Shown: positions 44,863 to 56,375, counted from the first letter of the stretch. The stretch is 64,000 bases of DNA from Rhinopithecus roxellana (GCF_007565055.1 NC_044553.1:46241420-46305419), one strand, 5' to 3'. Notes: generated by a model not told the origin, from the sequence alone. A program made the numbers and translations.

Positions 44863-45166
44863 TATTTTATTTTATTTTATTTTTGAGGTGAGGTCCCACT
44901 CTGTCACCCAGGTTGGAGTGCAGTGGCGCAATCTTGGCTCACTACAACCTCCACCTCCTGGGTTCAAGCTATTCTCTTGCCTCAGCGTCCTGAGCAGCTG
45001 GGATTATAGGCGCACCACCATGCCCAGCTAATTTTTTTGTATTTTTAGTAGAGATGGGGTTTCACCATGTTGACCAGGCTGGTCTCGAACTACTGACCTC
45101 AGGTGATCTGCCCACCTTGGCCTCTCAGAGTGCTGGGATTACAGGCGTGAGCCACCACGCTCAGCC
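44863..45166 (-). mobile_element. AluS, antisense
   Basis: (TTTTA)n tail and target-site duplication ACATATTTTATTTT / ACGTATTTTATTTTT. Confidence 0.92.
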
Positions 45167-45524
45167 ACGTATTTTATTTTTACATGTTATCAGTTTTGGG
45201 AGGATTCCTTTTTCTTATTTTGGGATATTTCATATTAGCTAGAGCATAGTCTTTGTGAGGGTGACTATCTGTGTCAGGGAAGATGCTGGTAGAACCCACT
45301 TTATCCCATTGTGCTTTTTATAAGTGACCAAATGGTGATGACTTGTGAAAAAGTCTTTAGAGTTTGATAATTTCAGATCAGAAAACTTTGATATTTGAGT
45401 CTGAAGAAAGGTGGCTAGATAATACAGTGCTTTTATAGAACGATACCAAAATTAGAACTTGGAGCATTTGTGAGTGAGTGTCCAGAATATTATACAGTAA
45501 TTTGACTCAAGGAAATTATTCAGT
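45167..45524. other. Unique intronic sequence, nothing recognised
   Basis: About 360 bases, AT-rich. Confidence 0.4.
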
Positions 45525-45828
45525 GGCCGGGAGCAGTGGCTCACACCTATAATCCCAACACTTTGGGAAATCGAGGCAGGTAGATCACTTGAAGCCAGGA
45601 TTTTGAGACCAGACTGGGCAACATGGCAAAACCCCGTCTCTGCAAAAAATTCAAAAAATTAGCTCGGAATGATGGCTCATGTCTATAGTCCCAGTTACCT
45701 GGGAGGCTGAGGCAGGAGGATCACCTGAGTCCAGGAAGTCAAGGCTGCAGGGAGCTGTGATCCTGCCACTGTGCTCCATCCTGGGCAACAACAAGACCTT
45801 ATCTCAAAAACAAACAAACAAAAAATTA
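45525..45828 (+). mobile_element. AluJ
   Basis: Diverged J-type Alu (GAAGCCAGGATTTTGAGACC, GTCAAGGCTGCAGGGAGC) with (AAAC)n tail. Confidence 0.9.
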
Positions 45829-46246
45829 AAATGGTTTTGCTAAATTGTAAGCTTTAATAATTATTTTCAGGTTCTGATTGTGCCATTCAGTTTATATGCA
45901 GTCCTTTTTTAGCTTTGTATCATTTGAGAATACAACATTTTGTTTATGCCCTCACATGAAATCATGACTAAAAACAGATTTTGGAATACATGTTACAGGC
46001 AAATTTTTAATTGTGAACATTGTTTTATGTTGCTAATTATATATTTTTAGATAAGTTTTGGTATTCTTTTTGTTTTAATTTAAGAAAATTATTTATTTTG
46101 AAATTAATAAACCCGTTACATGTAAATATAAATAGTATTTTATGAAAATAACTTTTTCAAAACAAAAACATTGAGAAGAGCAAATTTCATATTTTTGCAA
46201 ATGTGTCTGTTTTGATAGATGATAGCTGGATTCCACATCTGTTTTA
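45829..46246. other. AT-rich unique intronic sequence
   Basis: About 420 bases; no gene or repeat recognised. Confidence 0.4.
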
Positions 46247-46558
46247 TTTATTTATTATTTTTTCTTTCTTTTTTTTGAGACAGAGTCTCACTCTGTCACC
46301 CAGGTTGTAGTGCAGTGGTGTGATCTCAGCTCACTGCAACTGTTGCCTCCTAGGTGTAAGCGATTCTCCTGCCTCAGCCTCCCAAGTACCTGGGATTTCA
46401 GGTGCCCACCACCACACCCAGCTAATTTTTGTATTTTTAGTAGGAACAGGGTTTCACCATGTTGACCAGGCTGGTCTTCAACTCCTGACCTCAGGTGGTC
46501 CACCTGCCTCAGCCTCCCAAAGTGCTGGGATTACAGGCATGAGCCACCATGCCTGGCC
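46247..46558 (-). mobile_element. AluS, antisense
   Basis: Full-length AluS. Target-site duplication ACATCTGTTTTA on both sides. Confidence 0.92.
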
Positions 46559-47029
46559 ACCACATCTGTTTTAATCTTTGAAGTGTATTGTAACTTACAG
46601 TTCTCCCTGCTGGAAGGTAATGAAAAGATTAAGACTGGGTTGTCTGATGAGATATGTTGGGAGCTTAGTAGTAATGTTGAAGATTAAAGGAGAACCTGGA
46701 GTTTTAGGTCTAATAAAGTAGATTCCTCCTCCTATTATTTAATTGGAATGAATTCTGAGGGGAATTTTGTACTTCCATGGACCTTTGTCTAGTTTTTCAT
46801 ATGCTCAAAAGTGTCTGAAGAAGTCATCTAATTTCCCCGTTTCTTCCTAACAGTCATCGTTCTAGATTGATAGTTGTTTGAATTTGACATCTTGAAGATT
46901 AAAAATTGTCTATCAGAAGATTGTATTTTGTCTTTCATATAACTTGTTTTATACATTTTTAGGTATACTTCATTGTTAATTATGTAGTTGATTCAGGGAA
47001 CCTCTGCCATGAAAAATAGGGTAATTGGA
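46559..47029. other. Unique intronic sequence, nothing recognised
   Basis: About 470 bases with no repeat or gene signature. Confidence 0.35.
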
Positions 47030-47302
47030 TTTCTCTTCTTCGAATTTCATTCTTTTGTCCTTCCTGGAAAACTTTTCCTGGTACACCCTCTGCTTCAGAA
47101 TCAGAATAGATTCTACTTCTATTAAGTTTCAATGCATGCCTCTGTCATAACACTTATGCTGCATTTTGATTACCTACTGATATTTCTCACTAACTGCTAG
47201 ACTATAACTACTTCAGGACTGGTCTGTGTCTATTCATTCTTGTATTTACAATACTTTGGGCATTCTAGCACATTTAAGGTACTCAGAAAGTGTTTATTCC
47301 AC
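47030..47302 (+). mobile_element. L2 3' region relic
   Basis: TTGTCCTTCCTGGAAAACTT, ATAACACTTATGCTGCATTT, TCAGGACTGGTCTGTGTC and TTTAAGGTACTCAGAAAGTG occur in L2 order. Confidence 0.65.
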
Positions 47303-47707
47303 AGTTTATTAGTTTGCTTAGGCTGCCATGATGAAATGTCACAGATGGAGTGGCTTATACTACAAAACTTTACTTTCTCCTAGTTCTGTAGACTGAGTCC
47401 AATATCAAGATGTTAGCAGGTTTGGTTTTTCCTGAGGCCCGTCTTTTTAGTTTACAGATGACCCCTTGCTGTGTTCTCACACAGTCTTTTTTTCTGTGTG
47501 TTTGCATCCTGATGTTGCTTTGTGTGTTTAAATTTCCCCTTCTTTTAAGGACTCCAGTCAGATTGGATTAGGACCCATTCATATGACTTCATCTAACATT
47601 AATTACCTCTTTAAAAGTCTTATCTCTAAATACAGACCCATTTTGAGGTACTGGGTGTTAGGACTTCAGCATATGAATTTTGGGGAACACAAAGAAGTTC
47701 ATAGCAC
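47303..47707 (-). mobile_element. MLT1-type LTR (ERVL-MaLR), antisense
   Basis: Starts TTATTAGTTTGCTTAGGCTG and ends TTTTGGGGAACACAAAGAAG..TTCATAGCAC. Central phrases TAATTACCTCTTTAAAAGTC and GGTACTGGGTGTTAGGACTT are diagnostic of MLT1. Solo LTR with no internal sequence. Subtype not assigned. Confidence 0.88.
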
Positions 47708-47841
47708 ATTGAAACTGACATTTGGCATATGTTCCAACTGAAGATAATGTCTTATGGTTCACTACCAAACTAAGGTTGTCAAAGTTGGGACCAAAGATTC
47801 CTAGCTTATATAAGAATAAGTGGCTTAATTTTAGTGTTCTT

Positions 47842-48153
47842 TTTTGTTTGCTTTTTTTTTTTTTTTTTTTTGAGATGGAGTCTCGCTCTGTCGCCCAGGT
47901 GGGAGTGCAGTGGCGCTATCTTGCCTCACTGCAACCTCCACCTCCCAGGTTCAAGCAATTCTCCTGCCTCAGCCTTCTGAGTAGCTGGAATTACAGGCAT
48001 GCATCACCACACCCAGCTGATTTTTGTATTTTCAGTAGAGACGGAGTTTCACTGTGTTGGCCAGGCTGGTCTCAAACTCCTGATGTCAGGTGGTCCACTC
48101 ACCTAGTCCTCCCAAAGTGTTGGGATTACAGGCGTGAGCCACCGCACCTGTCC
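47842..48153 (-). mobile_element. AluS, antisense
   Basis: Full-length AluS. Flanking TAGTGTT on both sides is the short visible target duplication. Confidence 0.92.
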
Positions 48154-48162
48154 TAGTGTTGT

Positions 48163-48346
48163 GTCTTAATTTCCACTTAGGTAATTGTAGTATTTGATGA
48201 TTAAGACCCTTAGCCTTTAGGTTTTGTCTTAATTTCCACTTAGGTAATTGTAGTATTTAATGATTAAGACCCTTAGCCTTTAGGTTCTGTCTTAATTTCC
48301 ACTTAGGTGATTGTAGTATTTGATGATTAAGATCCTTAGCCTTTAG
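48163..48346 (+). repeat. 63-bp tandem repeat, 2.9 copies
   Basis: Unit GTCTTAATTTCCACTTAGGT... starts at 48163, 48226 and 48289 with exact 63-base spacing. Copies differ by only a few substitutions (for example GTAATTG versus GTGATTG, GACCCTT versus GATCCTT). No known transposon is in the unit. Confidence 0.95.
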
Positions 48347-48701
48347 TGCTTTGAAGTACTACTTATCTGTTCTCATTTAATAGTAGGTTTTCTTTATGCT
48401 TTATGTCACAAAGAAACAGATAAAACACAGGTATACACACTTGGGCATATGTATGCTTTGTGTTCATACTGACTATTAATGCATGATTGCTGAACATTTT
48501 AACACAAGAAATGTGTTTATTTGGAAAATTACTACTGGTAATTTGAGAAGATGACATGATTGGATAATTTTTCCATAGAAAAATTACCTATAATTTTTTG
48601 ACTTACATATAATTTCTCAGTATATACAGATGTATGCCTTGCTATCCCAGTGGAGCAACTGGATGGTTTTAGGCCATTTGTTTTCTCATGGTGGTTGCAG
48701 C
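48347..48701. other. Unique intronic sequence, nothing recognised
   Basis: About 350 bases, AT-rich. Confidence 0.4.
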
Positions 48702-49020
48702 TTTTTTTTTCTGTTTTTTTTTTTTTTTTTTTTTTTTTGAGACAGAGTCTTGCTTTGTCGCCTGGGTTGGAGTGCAATGGCGCAGTCTCGGCCCACTGCA
48801 ACCTCCGCCCCCCCAGGTTCAAGTGATTCTCCCACCTCAGCCCTCCCAAGTATCTGGGATTACAGGTGCCTGCCACATGCCTGGCTAATTTTTGTATTTT
48901 TAGTTGAGACAGGGTTTCACCATGTTGGCCGGGCTGGTCTTGAACTCCTGACCTCAGGTGATCCACCCACCTTGGCTTCCCAAAGTGTTGAGATTATAGG
49001 CGTGAGCCACCATGCACGGT
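48702..49020 (-). mobile_element. AluS, antisense
   Basis: Full-length AluS with a long T tract. Flanking words GTGGTTGCAGCTTT and CTGGTTCCAGCTTT are its target-site duplication. Confidence 0.92.
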
Positions 49021-49149
49021 CTGGTTCCAGCTTTAGATTTTTGGAGATTGGCAGTAGTGAAAGAATGGATGGTGAAGTTGGAGAGCAGGGTAAGCTCCAT
49101 AGTCACTCATTTCTCTCCTGCCTTTCCTAGGGATCGAGGGAACTTTGTA

Positions 49150-50340
49150 AATAATACCCTTGTTTTTTTAAAAAAGATTTTATTTTGCAGTAGTTTTAGA
49201 AGAGTTCCCATATATTGCTCACTTAGTTTCCCTTATTGTTAACATCTTACCCATTGCACATTTGTCATGACTAGGAGACCAACATTGATACATCACTGTT
49301 AAATAAACTCCAGATAATATTTCAATGTAGACTCTGGTTTCACAGTTTCTCAGTCTTCCTTTACTTTTTGTGACTAACAGTTTTGTGGATTACCTGTCAA
49401 ATATTTAATAGACCATCCCTCAATCTAGGTTAGCCGAATGCTTTTCTCAGAGTTTGGGGTTTTGGGAAAGAATGCCATGGAGGTAAAGTGCCCTGCCTTT
49501 CTCATCACATTGTATCAGGAGTACATGGTGTCAACATGAGTTAGCACTGATTTGATTAATTGTGGTCACCTGGCTGAGTAGTGTTTGCCAGGTTTCTCCA
49601 ATATAGAGTTACTCTTTTCTTGCCTACTTGAGATTGGTGGGGGAAGGGTTGTTAAGCTTCAACTCCTGGACCAGGGAGTGTCTACATAAAGATTTGGAAT
49701 TCTTCTGTAAGGAAGAGTTATTTATATCAGTATGGATTCATGGATGTTCATTTTTTTTTTCTTTTTCTTTTTTTTTTTGGAGACAAAGTCTCACTCTGTT
49801 GCCCAGGCTGGAGTACAGTGGTGCTTTCTTGGCTCGCTGCAACCTCTGCCTCCCAGGTTCAAGTAATTCTTATATGTCAGCGTCCTGAGTAGCTGGGATT
49901 ACAGGCATGCGCCACCACACCCGTGTTAATTTTTGTGTTTTTTAGTGGAGACAGAGGTTTCACTATGTTCCCCAGGCTGGTCTTGACCTCCTGAGCTTAG
50001 GCAATCCGCCCGCCACGGCCTCCCAAAGTGCTAGGATTATAGGTGTGACCCACTGCCTCCAGCCTCATTTTAAAATTTTGGACTAGAACTGATACTACAT
50101 TATTTATTTTGTTGTCAAAATTGTTCCAGCTTTGGCCTTTGGGAGCCCTTTCAGCTTGGCTCCAGTGTCCTGTTGGACATGCCCGTATTCTTTTGTGTGT
50201 TTTATTTCTGGCACTGCAAGATGCTCCAGGGTTATATTTTCAATGCCCTGGTGAAATCAGCTGTTTCACCAAGAGACCTTTGTTCCTTTTATTGGAGAAT
50301 GGTATTACAAGTCAGAATCTGAGCATTGGGCCTTAGTGCC
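49150..50340. mobile_element. Old L1M-like LINE remnant, split by an Alu
   Basis: Same family as the remnant at 24635-26160. Shared phrases are TTGTTAACATCTTACCCATT, CTGGCACTGCAAGATGCTCC and TTTCACCAAGAGACC..TTGTTCC. Non-coding, orientation uncertain. Confidence 0.5.
49751..50064 (-). mobile_element. Alu (J/S), antisense
   Basis: Diverged full-length Alu. The head reads GACCCACTGCCTCCAGCC. Confidence 0.88.
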
Positions 50341-50726
50341 CTTTTTGACTCCTCAGTTCCTGTGCAGAATGCTTGGGGAGTTTGAATCTAGATATTTGGA
50401 GGAACAGTGAAGGGTAAAAATACCTGCTCTATCACATTTGTATCATAATACTTGGCAGTATCTATGTGTTCACTTTTCTGCTGTGGAATTATAGAAAACA
50501 GCTTTTCAAAAGCATTTTTCTGTTTCTTTAGAAGTTAGAAAGTTTCAAAAGGAATGTATACTTGTTGTAGGGGCAAGCACATAGGGGAAAGTTGTTAGAG
50601 TCTTCTGTTTTATTCTGAGCCTAAGAAAAAATGATCTTTCTTTGGATGCAGAAAGAAAGCATGTTATCAGGAAAACTGTCATGAACAAAGAGGTGTATTT
50701 GAAAAATTGTATTAACAGGAATTGCA
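50341..50726. other. Unique intronic sequence, nothing recognised
   Basis: About 390 bases without gene or repeat signature. Confidence 0.4.
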
Positions 50727-51027
50727 GATTTTTTTTTTTTTTTGGAGACAGAGTCTTCCTTTATGGACCACCTGGAGTGCAGTGGTGCCATCATGGCTCA
50801 CTGCAGCCCTGACCTCCTGGGCTCAAGCGATTCTCCTACCTCAGCCTCCTGAATAGCTGGGACAACATTTGTGTGCTACCACTCTCCCCTAATTTTTGTA
50901 TTTTTTGTAGAGACAGAGTTTTACCATGTTGCCCAGGCTGGTCTCTTCCTGGCCTCAGGCCATCTGCCTGTCTTGGCCTCCCAAAGTGCTGGGATAACAC
51001 ATGTGAGCCTGACCACTGTGCCTTACC
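50727..51027 (-). mobile_element. AluJ-like, antisense
   Basis: Strongly diverged Alu (TTATGGACCACCTGGAGTGC, GATAACACATGTGAGCC). Confidence 0.87.
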
Positions 51028-51585
51028 ACCCAATTTCTTGTTATTTTAAAATTCTGTAGTTTGGCCTTTTTTATTTAGCCTTAGTTTTAGATCAGTACTT
51101 ACTAGGACCAAAGTTGAATTTTTTTTATTCTGTTATTTTTCTTTATAATTTTCTCAAAAGGGAAATAAAGAATAAAAATATTATGGGTAAGATAGATGTC
51201 ACCTATGTTTTCCTTACCATTTTGAAGGCTTTCTTTACATATTAGCATATTAGAGATATTTCTCATGTTTTGTGTTTTGTATGTTTCTAAATTTTTATTC
51301 TTTTATCATTCTTATGAATTCATATATAGTTTTACAATAGTATTGAAATATTTTATATATTTTAATAAAAATGGAGATAATATTGTTAGTAACAATTGGC
51401 ATGTTAATGTGGTAAAACTGCTAAAACTACTCTTTGTCCCCATCACTGCAAGAGCTTCCTCTGTAGTCTTTCAGACTTTCCCTCTAGTCTATTCCCTTCG
51501 GCTCCTCAGGTAAGTCTCCCTCAAACTAGGTTAAACAGAAACCTATACTGACTCTGCTAATTTGACCCCAGCTTGTTCTCTCTAC
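51028..51585. other. AT-rich unique intronic sequence
   Basis: About 560 bases. The short frame 51265-51513 is not convincing. Confidence 0.4.
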
Positions 51586-51587
51586 TA

Positions 51588-51614
<27 letters not shown>
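51586..51614 (+). repeat. Isolated poly(A) tract
   Basis: Twenty-nine A with no Alu or L1 body upstream (preceded by TTCTCTCTACT). It may be the tail of a severely truncated retroposon or a simple expansion. Confidence 0.85.
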
Positions 51615-51618
<4 letters not shown>

Positions 51619-51850
51619 AAAAGAACCTACAGTCCCAAGCATTAGAGTATTTAGATGTTGCCATTTCTTGCCATGTCTCAGCATTGTTTGAAATGAATAT
51701 TCTTCGCCCACTGTCATCTTGTGCATCCTTCATGGTTTGACTTGGATGCCACTTTATTTATGAAGCCATTATCAGAGTCCTTAATTGCCTCCTCCTTTTG
51801 TTCCTACAGAATGCTTTTATTTATGGCATGTTTATAATGTATTCTGGCTG

Positions 51851-52122
51851 TTTATTTATTTATACGAGACAGGTTCTCAGGCCCAGGCTGGAGTGCAGTG
51901 GCATGATCTTGGCCCACTGCAACCTCTGCCCCTGGGCTCAAGTGATCCTTCCATCTCAGTTTCCTGAGTAACTGGGACTCCAGGTGCATGCCACCATGCC
52001 TGGATAACTTTTGTGTTTTTAGTAGAGATGGGATTTTGCCATGTTTTGACCTCCTAGCTCGAGGAATCTGCCCACCTTTGCCTCCCAAAATGTTAGGATT
52101 ACAGGTGTGAGCCACTGGTCCT
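51851..52122 (-). mobile_element. Alu (J/S), antisense
   Basis: Diverged Alu with (TTTA)n tail and a shortened right arm (CCATGTTTTGACCTCC). Confidence 0.87.
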
Positions 52123-52137
52123 GATCAATTTTATTCT

Positions 52138-52226
52138 TTTTATATATATATATACACACACGCACATATATACACACACACACACACACATATATATATA
52201 CACACACACACACATATATATGTATA
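52138..52226. repeat. Compound (TA)n(CA)n microsatellite
   Basis: About 89 bases alternating between TATATA and ACACAC blocks, two cycles, between two Alus. All purine-pyrimidine alternating, so Z-DNA or cruciform prone. Confidence 0.93.
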
Positions 52227-52227
52227 A

Positions 52228-52469
52228 ATTTTTTGAGATGGAATTTCGTTCTGTTGCCAGTCTGGAGTGCAGTGGCGTGATTTCGGCTCACTGCAACCTC
52301 CACCTCCGGGGTTCAAGCAGTCTCCTGCCTCAGCCTCTCGAGTATCTGGGAGTACAAGCACGCACCACTACGCCCAGCTGATTTTTGTATTTTTAGTAGA
52401 GACGGGGTTTCACCGTGTTGGCCAGGCTGGTCTCGATCTCTTGACTTCGTGATCTGCCCACCTTGGTCT
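52228..52469 (-). mobile_element. AluS, antisense, head missing
   Basis: Stops at CCCACCTTGGTCTAAAT, lacking about 45 bases of the Alu head. The poly(T) side merges with the microsatellite. Confidence 0.87.
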
Positions 52470-52747
52470 AAATATTTTTATTCTATAATTCTGTCATACT
52501 AAATTGTGAGCTTCTTGAAGGATAGGACCCTGTATTTTCTCTCTCTGCCCACAGATCCAGCATATAAAGTAGTTATTCTGTGATTATTGAGTAACTGAGC
52601 GTATACCATGTCAGTCAACATTTTTCATCTTGCTGGGCCCACCATAATTTTGTTGTACCCTACCTGTTTAAAACAGTATTTCCTGCCTGTCACAAGGATG
52701 TGCTTGCTGCTTCAGTGACATTGTTTTCTCCAAAGAGTTTGGTACAG

Positions 52748-53262
52748 CAGGGTTCCCCAACCCCTGGGCCACCGACTGGTACCCATCTGTGGCCTATTAG
52801 GAACTAGGCCACGTAGCAGTAGGTGAGTGGTGGATGAGTAGTGAAGCTTCATCTATATTTACAGCCACTCCCCATCACTCACGTTACCACTTGAGTTCTG
52901 CCTCCTGTCAGATCAGCCACCGCATTCTTATAGAAGCGTGAACCCTGTTGTGAACTGCATATGTGAGGGATCTAGGTTGCATGCTCCTTATGAGATTCTA
53001 ATGCCTGATGATCTGTCACTCTCTCTCATCATTGCCAGTTGGAACCATCTAGTTGCAGGAGAACAAGCTCAGGGCTCCCACTGATTCTATATTATGGTGA
53101 ATTGTATAATATTATATATTGCAATGTAATAATAGAAATAAAGTGCACAATAAATGTACTCGAATCATCTCAAACCACCCCCACTCATCCTCACCCTGGG
53201 TCCGTGGAAAAATTGTCTTCCACGAAACCGGTCCCTGGTGCCAAAAAGGCTGGAAACCACTG
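52748..53262. mobile_element. hAT-type MITE with terminal repeats
   Basis: Begins CAGGGTTCCCCAACCCCTGG and ends GGCTGGAAACCACTG. Internal words AGCTTCATCTATATTTACAGC, CTCCTGTCAGATCAGCC and CTTCCACGAAACCGGTCCC are from a familiar primate-conserved hAT MITE. Flanking octamers TGGTACAG and CTGTATAG match at 5 of 8 positions, consistent with a worn duplication. About 515 bp, including an AT-rich insertion near 53090-53150 not expected in the family. The open frame 53039-53362 is not a gene. Confidence 0.82.
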
Positions 53263-53270
53263 CTGTATAG

Positions 53271-53777
53271 GCCACAATAATTTTTATTTTTGTATTTTTA
53301 AGTTTGACCTTCTAGAGATGGTAAATGCGTCATTCAGCGTATGTGACAATGCTTATTCATAAGAGAATGACCAAGCCATTTAATAGTATTGACAAAAAAA
53401 TTAATAGTTAAGAATGTAGAATGTGCTGCTGTAAAGATTTAAGAGCTTATTTGGGAATATGGTTTAATTCTACATTTACCTGTTACAGATTGTTAAATTT
53501 TGAAGACATGTTGAAGCAGATATCTTTTCCATATATTTATAAAAACATCAATTGTCTTTAAGTTTGGCTTCTATCACTTTAAAAGAGAGAACTCTTCAGT
53601 TCCAATCTCCAAGGAAATCTGGAAGCCACTTGAAGTTCAGTTTTGGAAAATGGAAGTTGAAATAACAGGAATCTCTAAGAGTAGTTTGTAAGTTTGAAGC
53701 TTTGAAAGTTGACAGAATTATTACTTGAATTATCAAGAACAAAAGGTCCTGGAGGTTTATCTTCCAGGTTTGTCACA
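53271..53777. other. Unique intronic sequence, nothing recognised
   Basis: About 510 bases, AT-rich. Confidence 0.4.
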
Positions 53778-53790
53778 TTATTTGTTGAAC

Positions 53791-54095
53791 TTTTTTTTTT
53801 TTTTCTTTTTTTTGAGATAGAGTTTCGCTCTTGTTGCTCAGGCTGGAGTGCAGTGGCACAATCTCGGCTCTCTGCAACCTCACCTCCTGGGTTCAAGCGA
53901 TTCTCCTGCTTCAGCCTCCCGAGTAGCTGGGGTTACAGTTGTCCGCCACCATGCCCAGCTAATTTTTTGTATTTTTAGTAGAGAGGGGGGTTTCATCATG
54001 TTGGCCAGGCTGGTCTTGAACTCTTGACCTCAGGTGACCCACCTGCCTCGGCCTCCCAAAGCACTGGGATTATAGGTGTGACCCACCAGCCCGGC
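53791..54095 (-). mobile_element. AluS, antisense
   Basis: Full-length AluS. Perfect target-site duplication TTATTTGTTGA on both sides. Confidence 0.93.
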
Positions 54096-54106
54096 TTATT
54101 TGTTGA

Positions 54107-54967
54107 GCTCTTATAGACTACTTTCCATTAATGCAGCAATAATTATTACACTTTTAATGAAGAAAGATTTTGTGGAATGATTTGATAAATTAGCATTTTC
54201 GAGCATTCAAATTTATCTGTAAACACAGGTTCAAAAACAACATGCCTAGAATTGTAGACTAATATCAGTAACTAAAAATCAGTTCTCACATTTGACAGTT
54301 CCATTCAAGTCTGCTAACAGTCACTGCCATTTCTGAGTTTCTGCCCTATTCTGTCATTAAGGTGTCCAGGATTGGTGGTCATTTCTGGTCATTAAGAAAT
54401 TTTATGCCTAGTCAAGATTCCTGTAAAAATTGTGCTTGCATATATTTGATTTGTTTGTGTAGAAATCTGTTGTCAACAAAGTTGTGTTCTAATGTAGTGA
54501 AAAATTTAAATATATTCTCATAATTTATTTCCTTAAAAAATCTTTAATTTCAAAATTGGTAAATGGTTACTTTTTAGAAAAAACAAACTATGTGTACAGA
54601 AACTTATAAAGGGTAAAAGACCTTAGCCCAGTGCTATAAATTTCTACCCTGTTGTTTCACTCCCGAACTGTTAAGTGTGTATTTTTAAGTATTTTATAAG
54701 TATTTTAAAAATACATATATTAATGTAAGTTGTTTCACAAAGAAGAATGCTATAATAGTAGACTTGTAGTCTGTTTAAAGAAAATGATCCGTACTTTCCA
54801 TAACAGTTTGTACAAATCCTGCCTGATTTTAAAAGGCTGCTTAGCAGTTAATTTTGTGGAATACTTTTTTCTTTTAAAGAAGAAAAGGATGAAAAAAAGT
54901 TTGAGTTCAGCTTTTCCCTTTTGTTTCTGCCCTCTCACTTGTGCATATAACTGTACATTTGTTTCTT
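54107..54967. other. AT-rich unique intronic sequence
   Basis: About 860 bases with no repeat I can name. The frame 54730-55029 runs into the following Alu and is not a gene. Confidence 0.4.
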
Positions 54968-55256
54968 TCTTTTTTTTTTTTTTTGAGACAGCGCCATGCT
55001 CCGTCGCCCAGGTTGGAGTGCAGTGGTAAGATCTCAGCTCACTGCAGCCTCTGCCTCCCAGGCTCAAGTAATCCTCCCACCTCAGCCACCCAAGTAGGTG
55101 AGACTTCAGGCACGTGTCACCACCCTGGCTAATTTTTTTTTTTTTTTTTTTGTAGAGGCGAGGTTTCCTCATGTTGCCCAGGGTGGTTTTGAATCCCTGG
55201 GCTCAAGTGATTCACCTGCCTCGGCCTCACAAAGTGCTGGGATTACAGGTGTGATC
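54968..55256 (-). mobile_element. AluJ, antisense
   Basis: J-type Alu with an expanded internal T-run (55132-55151) at the mid linker and an incomplete head. Confidence 0.88.
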
Positions 55257-55712
55257 CATTTATTTATTTTCTTCAATTAAGTTTTAATTATTTTAGTGTT
55301 CCACTGAACAAAATAATGAGAAACAAAATGCAAACAATATTAATTTGAATGGATCCTTAGGTGTATGTATTCAGGCCATTTGAAAAAATACAGTGTTTTT
55401 AAAGTCCTGATATGTCTGATGGTAGTGTTTGTTTTATAGTTTAAGAAAAAATTGGCTTTCTTCTGTTTTGTGATAGAGCCAATTTGGAGTCGTTGCTCAT
55501 CCAGAAATGAGGTCTTTTCGCTCTTTACTAAGATTATATGTTACATTCTGTTTTACAGTTTTGTAGTGTTTTTCGTATAGGTTTATACACAGTTCTTGTC
55601 AGGCTTAATACCTTGGAATAACTATATAACTATTTTTGTTGCTTTGGGGAAAGTGATCTTTTTTCCACTGCACTTTTAAACATGTTATTACTGGATATTT
55701 AAAAGTATTTAA
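55257..55712. other. AT-rich unique intronic sequence
   Basis: About 450 bases, nothing recognised. Confidence 0.4.
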
Positions 55713-56013
55713 GCCGGATGTAGTGGCTTATGCCTGTAATCCCAGCACTTTGGGAGACTGAGGTGGGTGGATCACCTGAGGTTAGGAGTTCGAGACCAGT
55801 CTGGCCAACGTGGTGAAACCCTGTCTTTACTAAAAATACAAAAGTTAGCCGGGTGTGGTGGTGTGTGCCTGTAGTCCCAGCTGCTTGGGAGGCTGAGGCA
55901 GGAGAATTGTTTGAACCTGGGAGATGGAGGTTGCAGTAAGTCGAGATCATGTCACTGCACTTCAGCCTGGGTGACAGAGTGAGACTCTGTCTCAAAAAAA
56001 CCACAAAAAACAT
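55713..56013 (+). mobile_element. AluS
   Basis: Full-length AluS. Target-site duplication AAAGTATTTA on both sides. Confidence 0.92.
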
Positions 56014-56089
56014 AAAGTATTTATTGATAGGAAAATACAGCTACTGCATGCACTGAAATGAGTTTAATGGATTTTTGAGTTTAGTTCTC

Positions 56090-56375
56090 TTAGATTTTAT
56101 TTTATATATCATATAATTGTATATTTTGTGTTATATAAAATATAAATAATATATTTCGTACATAAAATATTTTACATGTTAGATACATAAAATTTGTTAG
56201 ATATAATATGCAAATATACTATGTATTTTGTAAGATAATTCTATATATATACCATATACATATACTATACATAAATATATATACTATGCATTATATATAG
56301 TGAAATATATACTATATATAGAATATGCATTATATAGGAAATATGCATTATATATGGTATTATATAGTAATTAAT
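56090..56375. repeat. AT-rich low-complexity tract
   Basis: About 285 bases composed almost wholly of A and T. Repeated near-copies of ATATGCATTATATA and ACTATATATA are each partly self-complementary. It looks like a decayed AT minisatellite. Confidence 0.85.

Larger units (their letters stand above)
42975..44900 (-). mobile_element. Old L1M remnant, antisense, split by an AluJ
   Basis: Recognised pieces: TTAAGTGTACCATTTAAG (43023), TTTTTGAGATTAATCCATATTG (43282), TGTAGCTGTATAACATAATT (43350), TATTATGAGTAAAGCGATGAAC (43411) and GTTGGAAAATCATTTGATG (44483). This matches an L1M 3' half on the - strand. Highly diverged and non-coding. Confidence 0.65.
51650..52600 (+). mobile_element. L2 relic, split by two Alus and a microsatellite
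   Basis: Left piece 51690-51848 (GACTTGGATGCCACTTTATT..TATGGCATGT) and right piece 52470-52600 (AAATTGTGAGCTTCTTGAAGG..GGACCCTGTATTTTC) are consecutive parts of an L2 3' region. Confidence 0.6.

Noticed and set aside
53039..53362. 107-codon open frame
   Set aside because: Lies mostly within a hAT MITE and extends past its end; no domain recognised.
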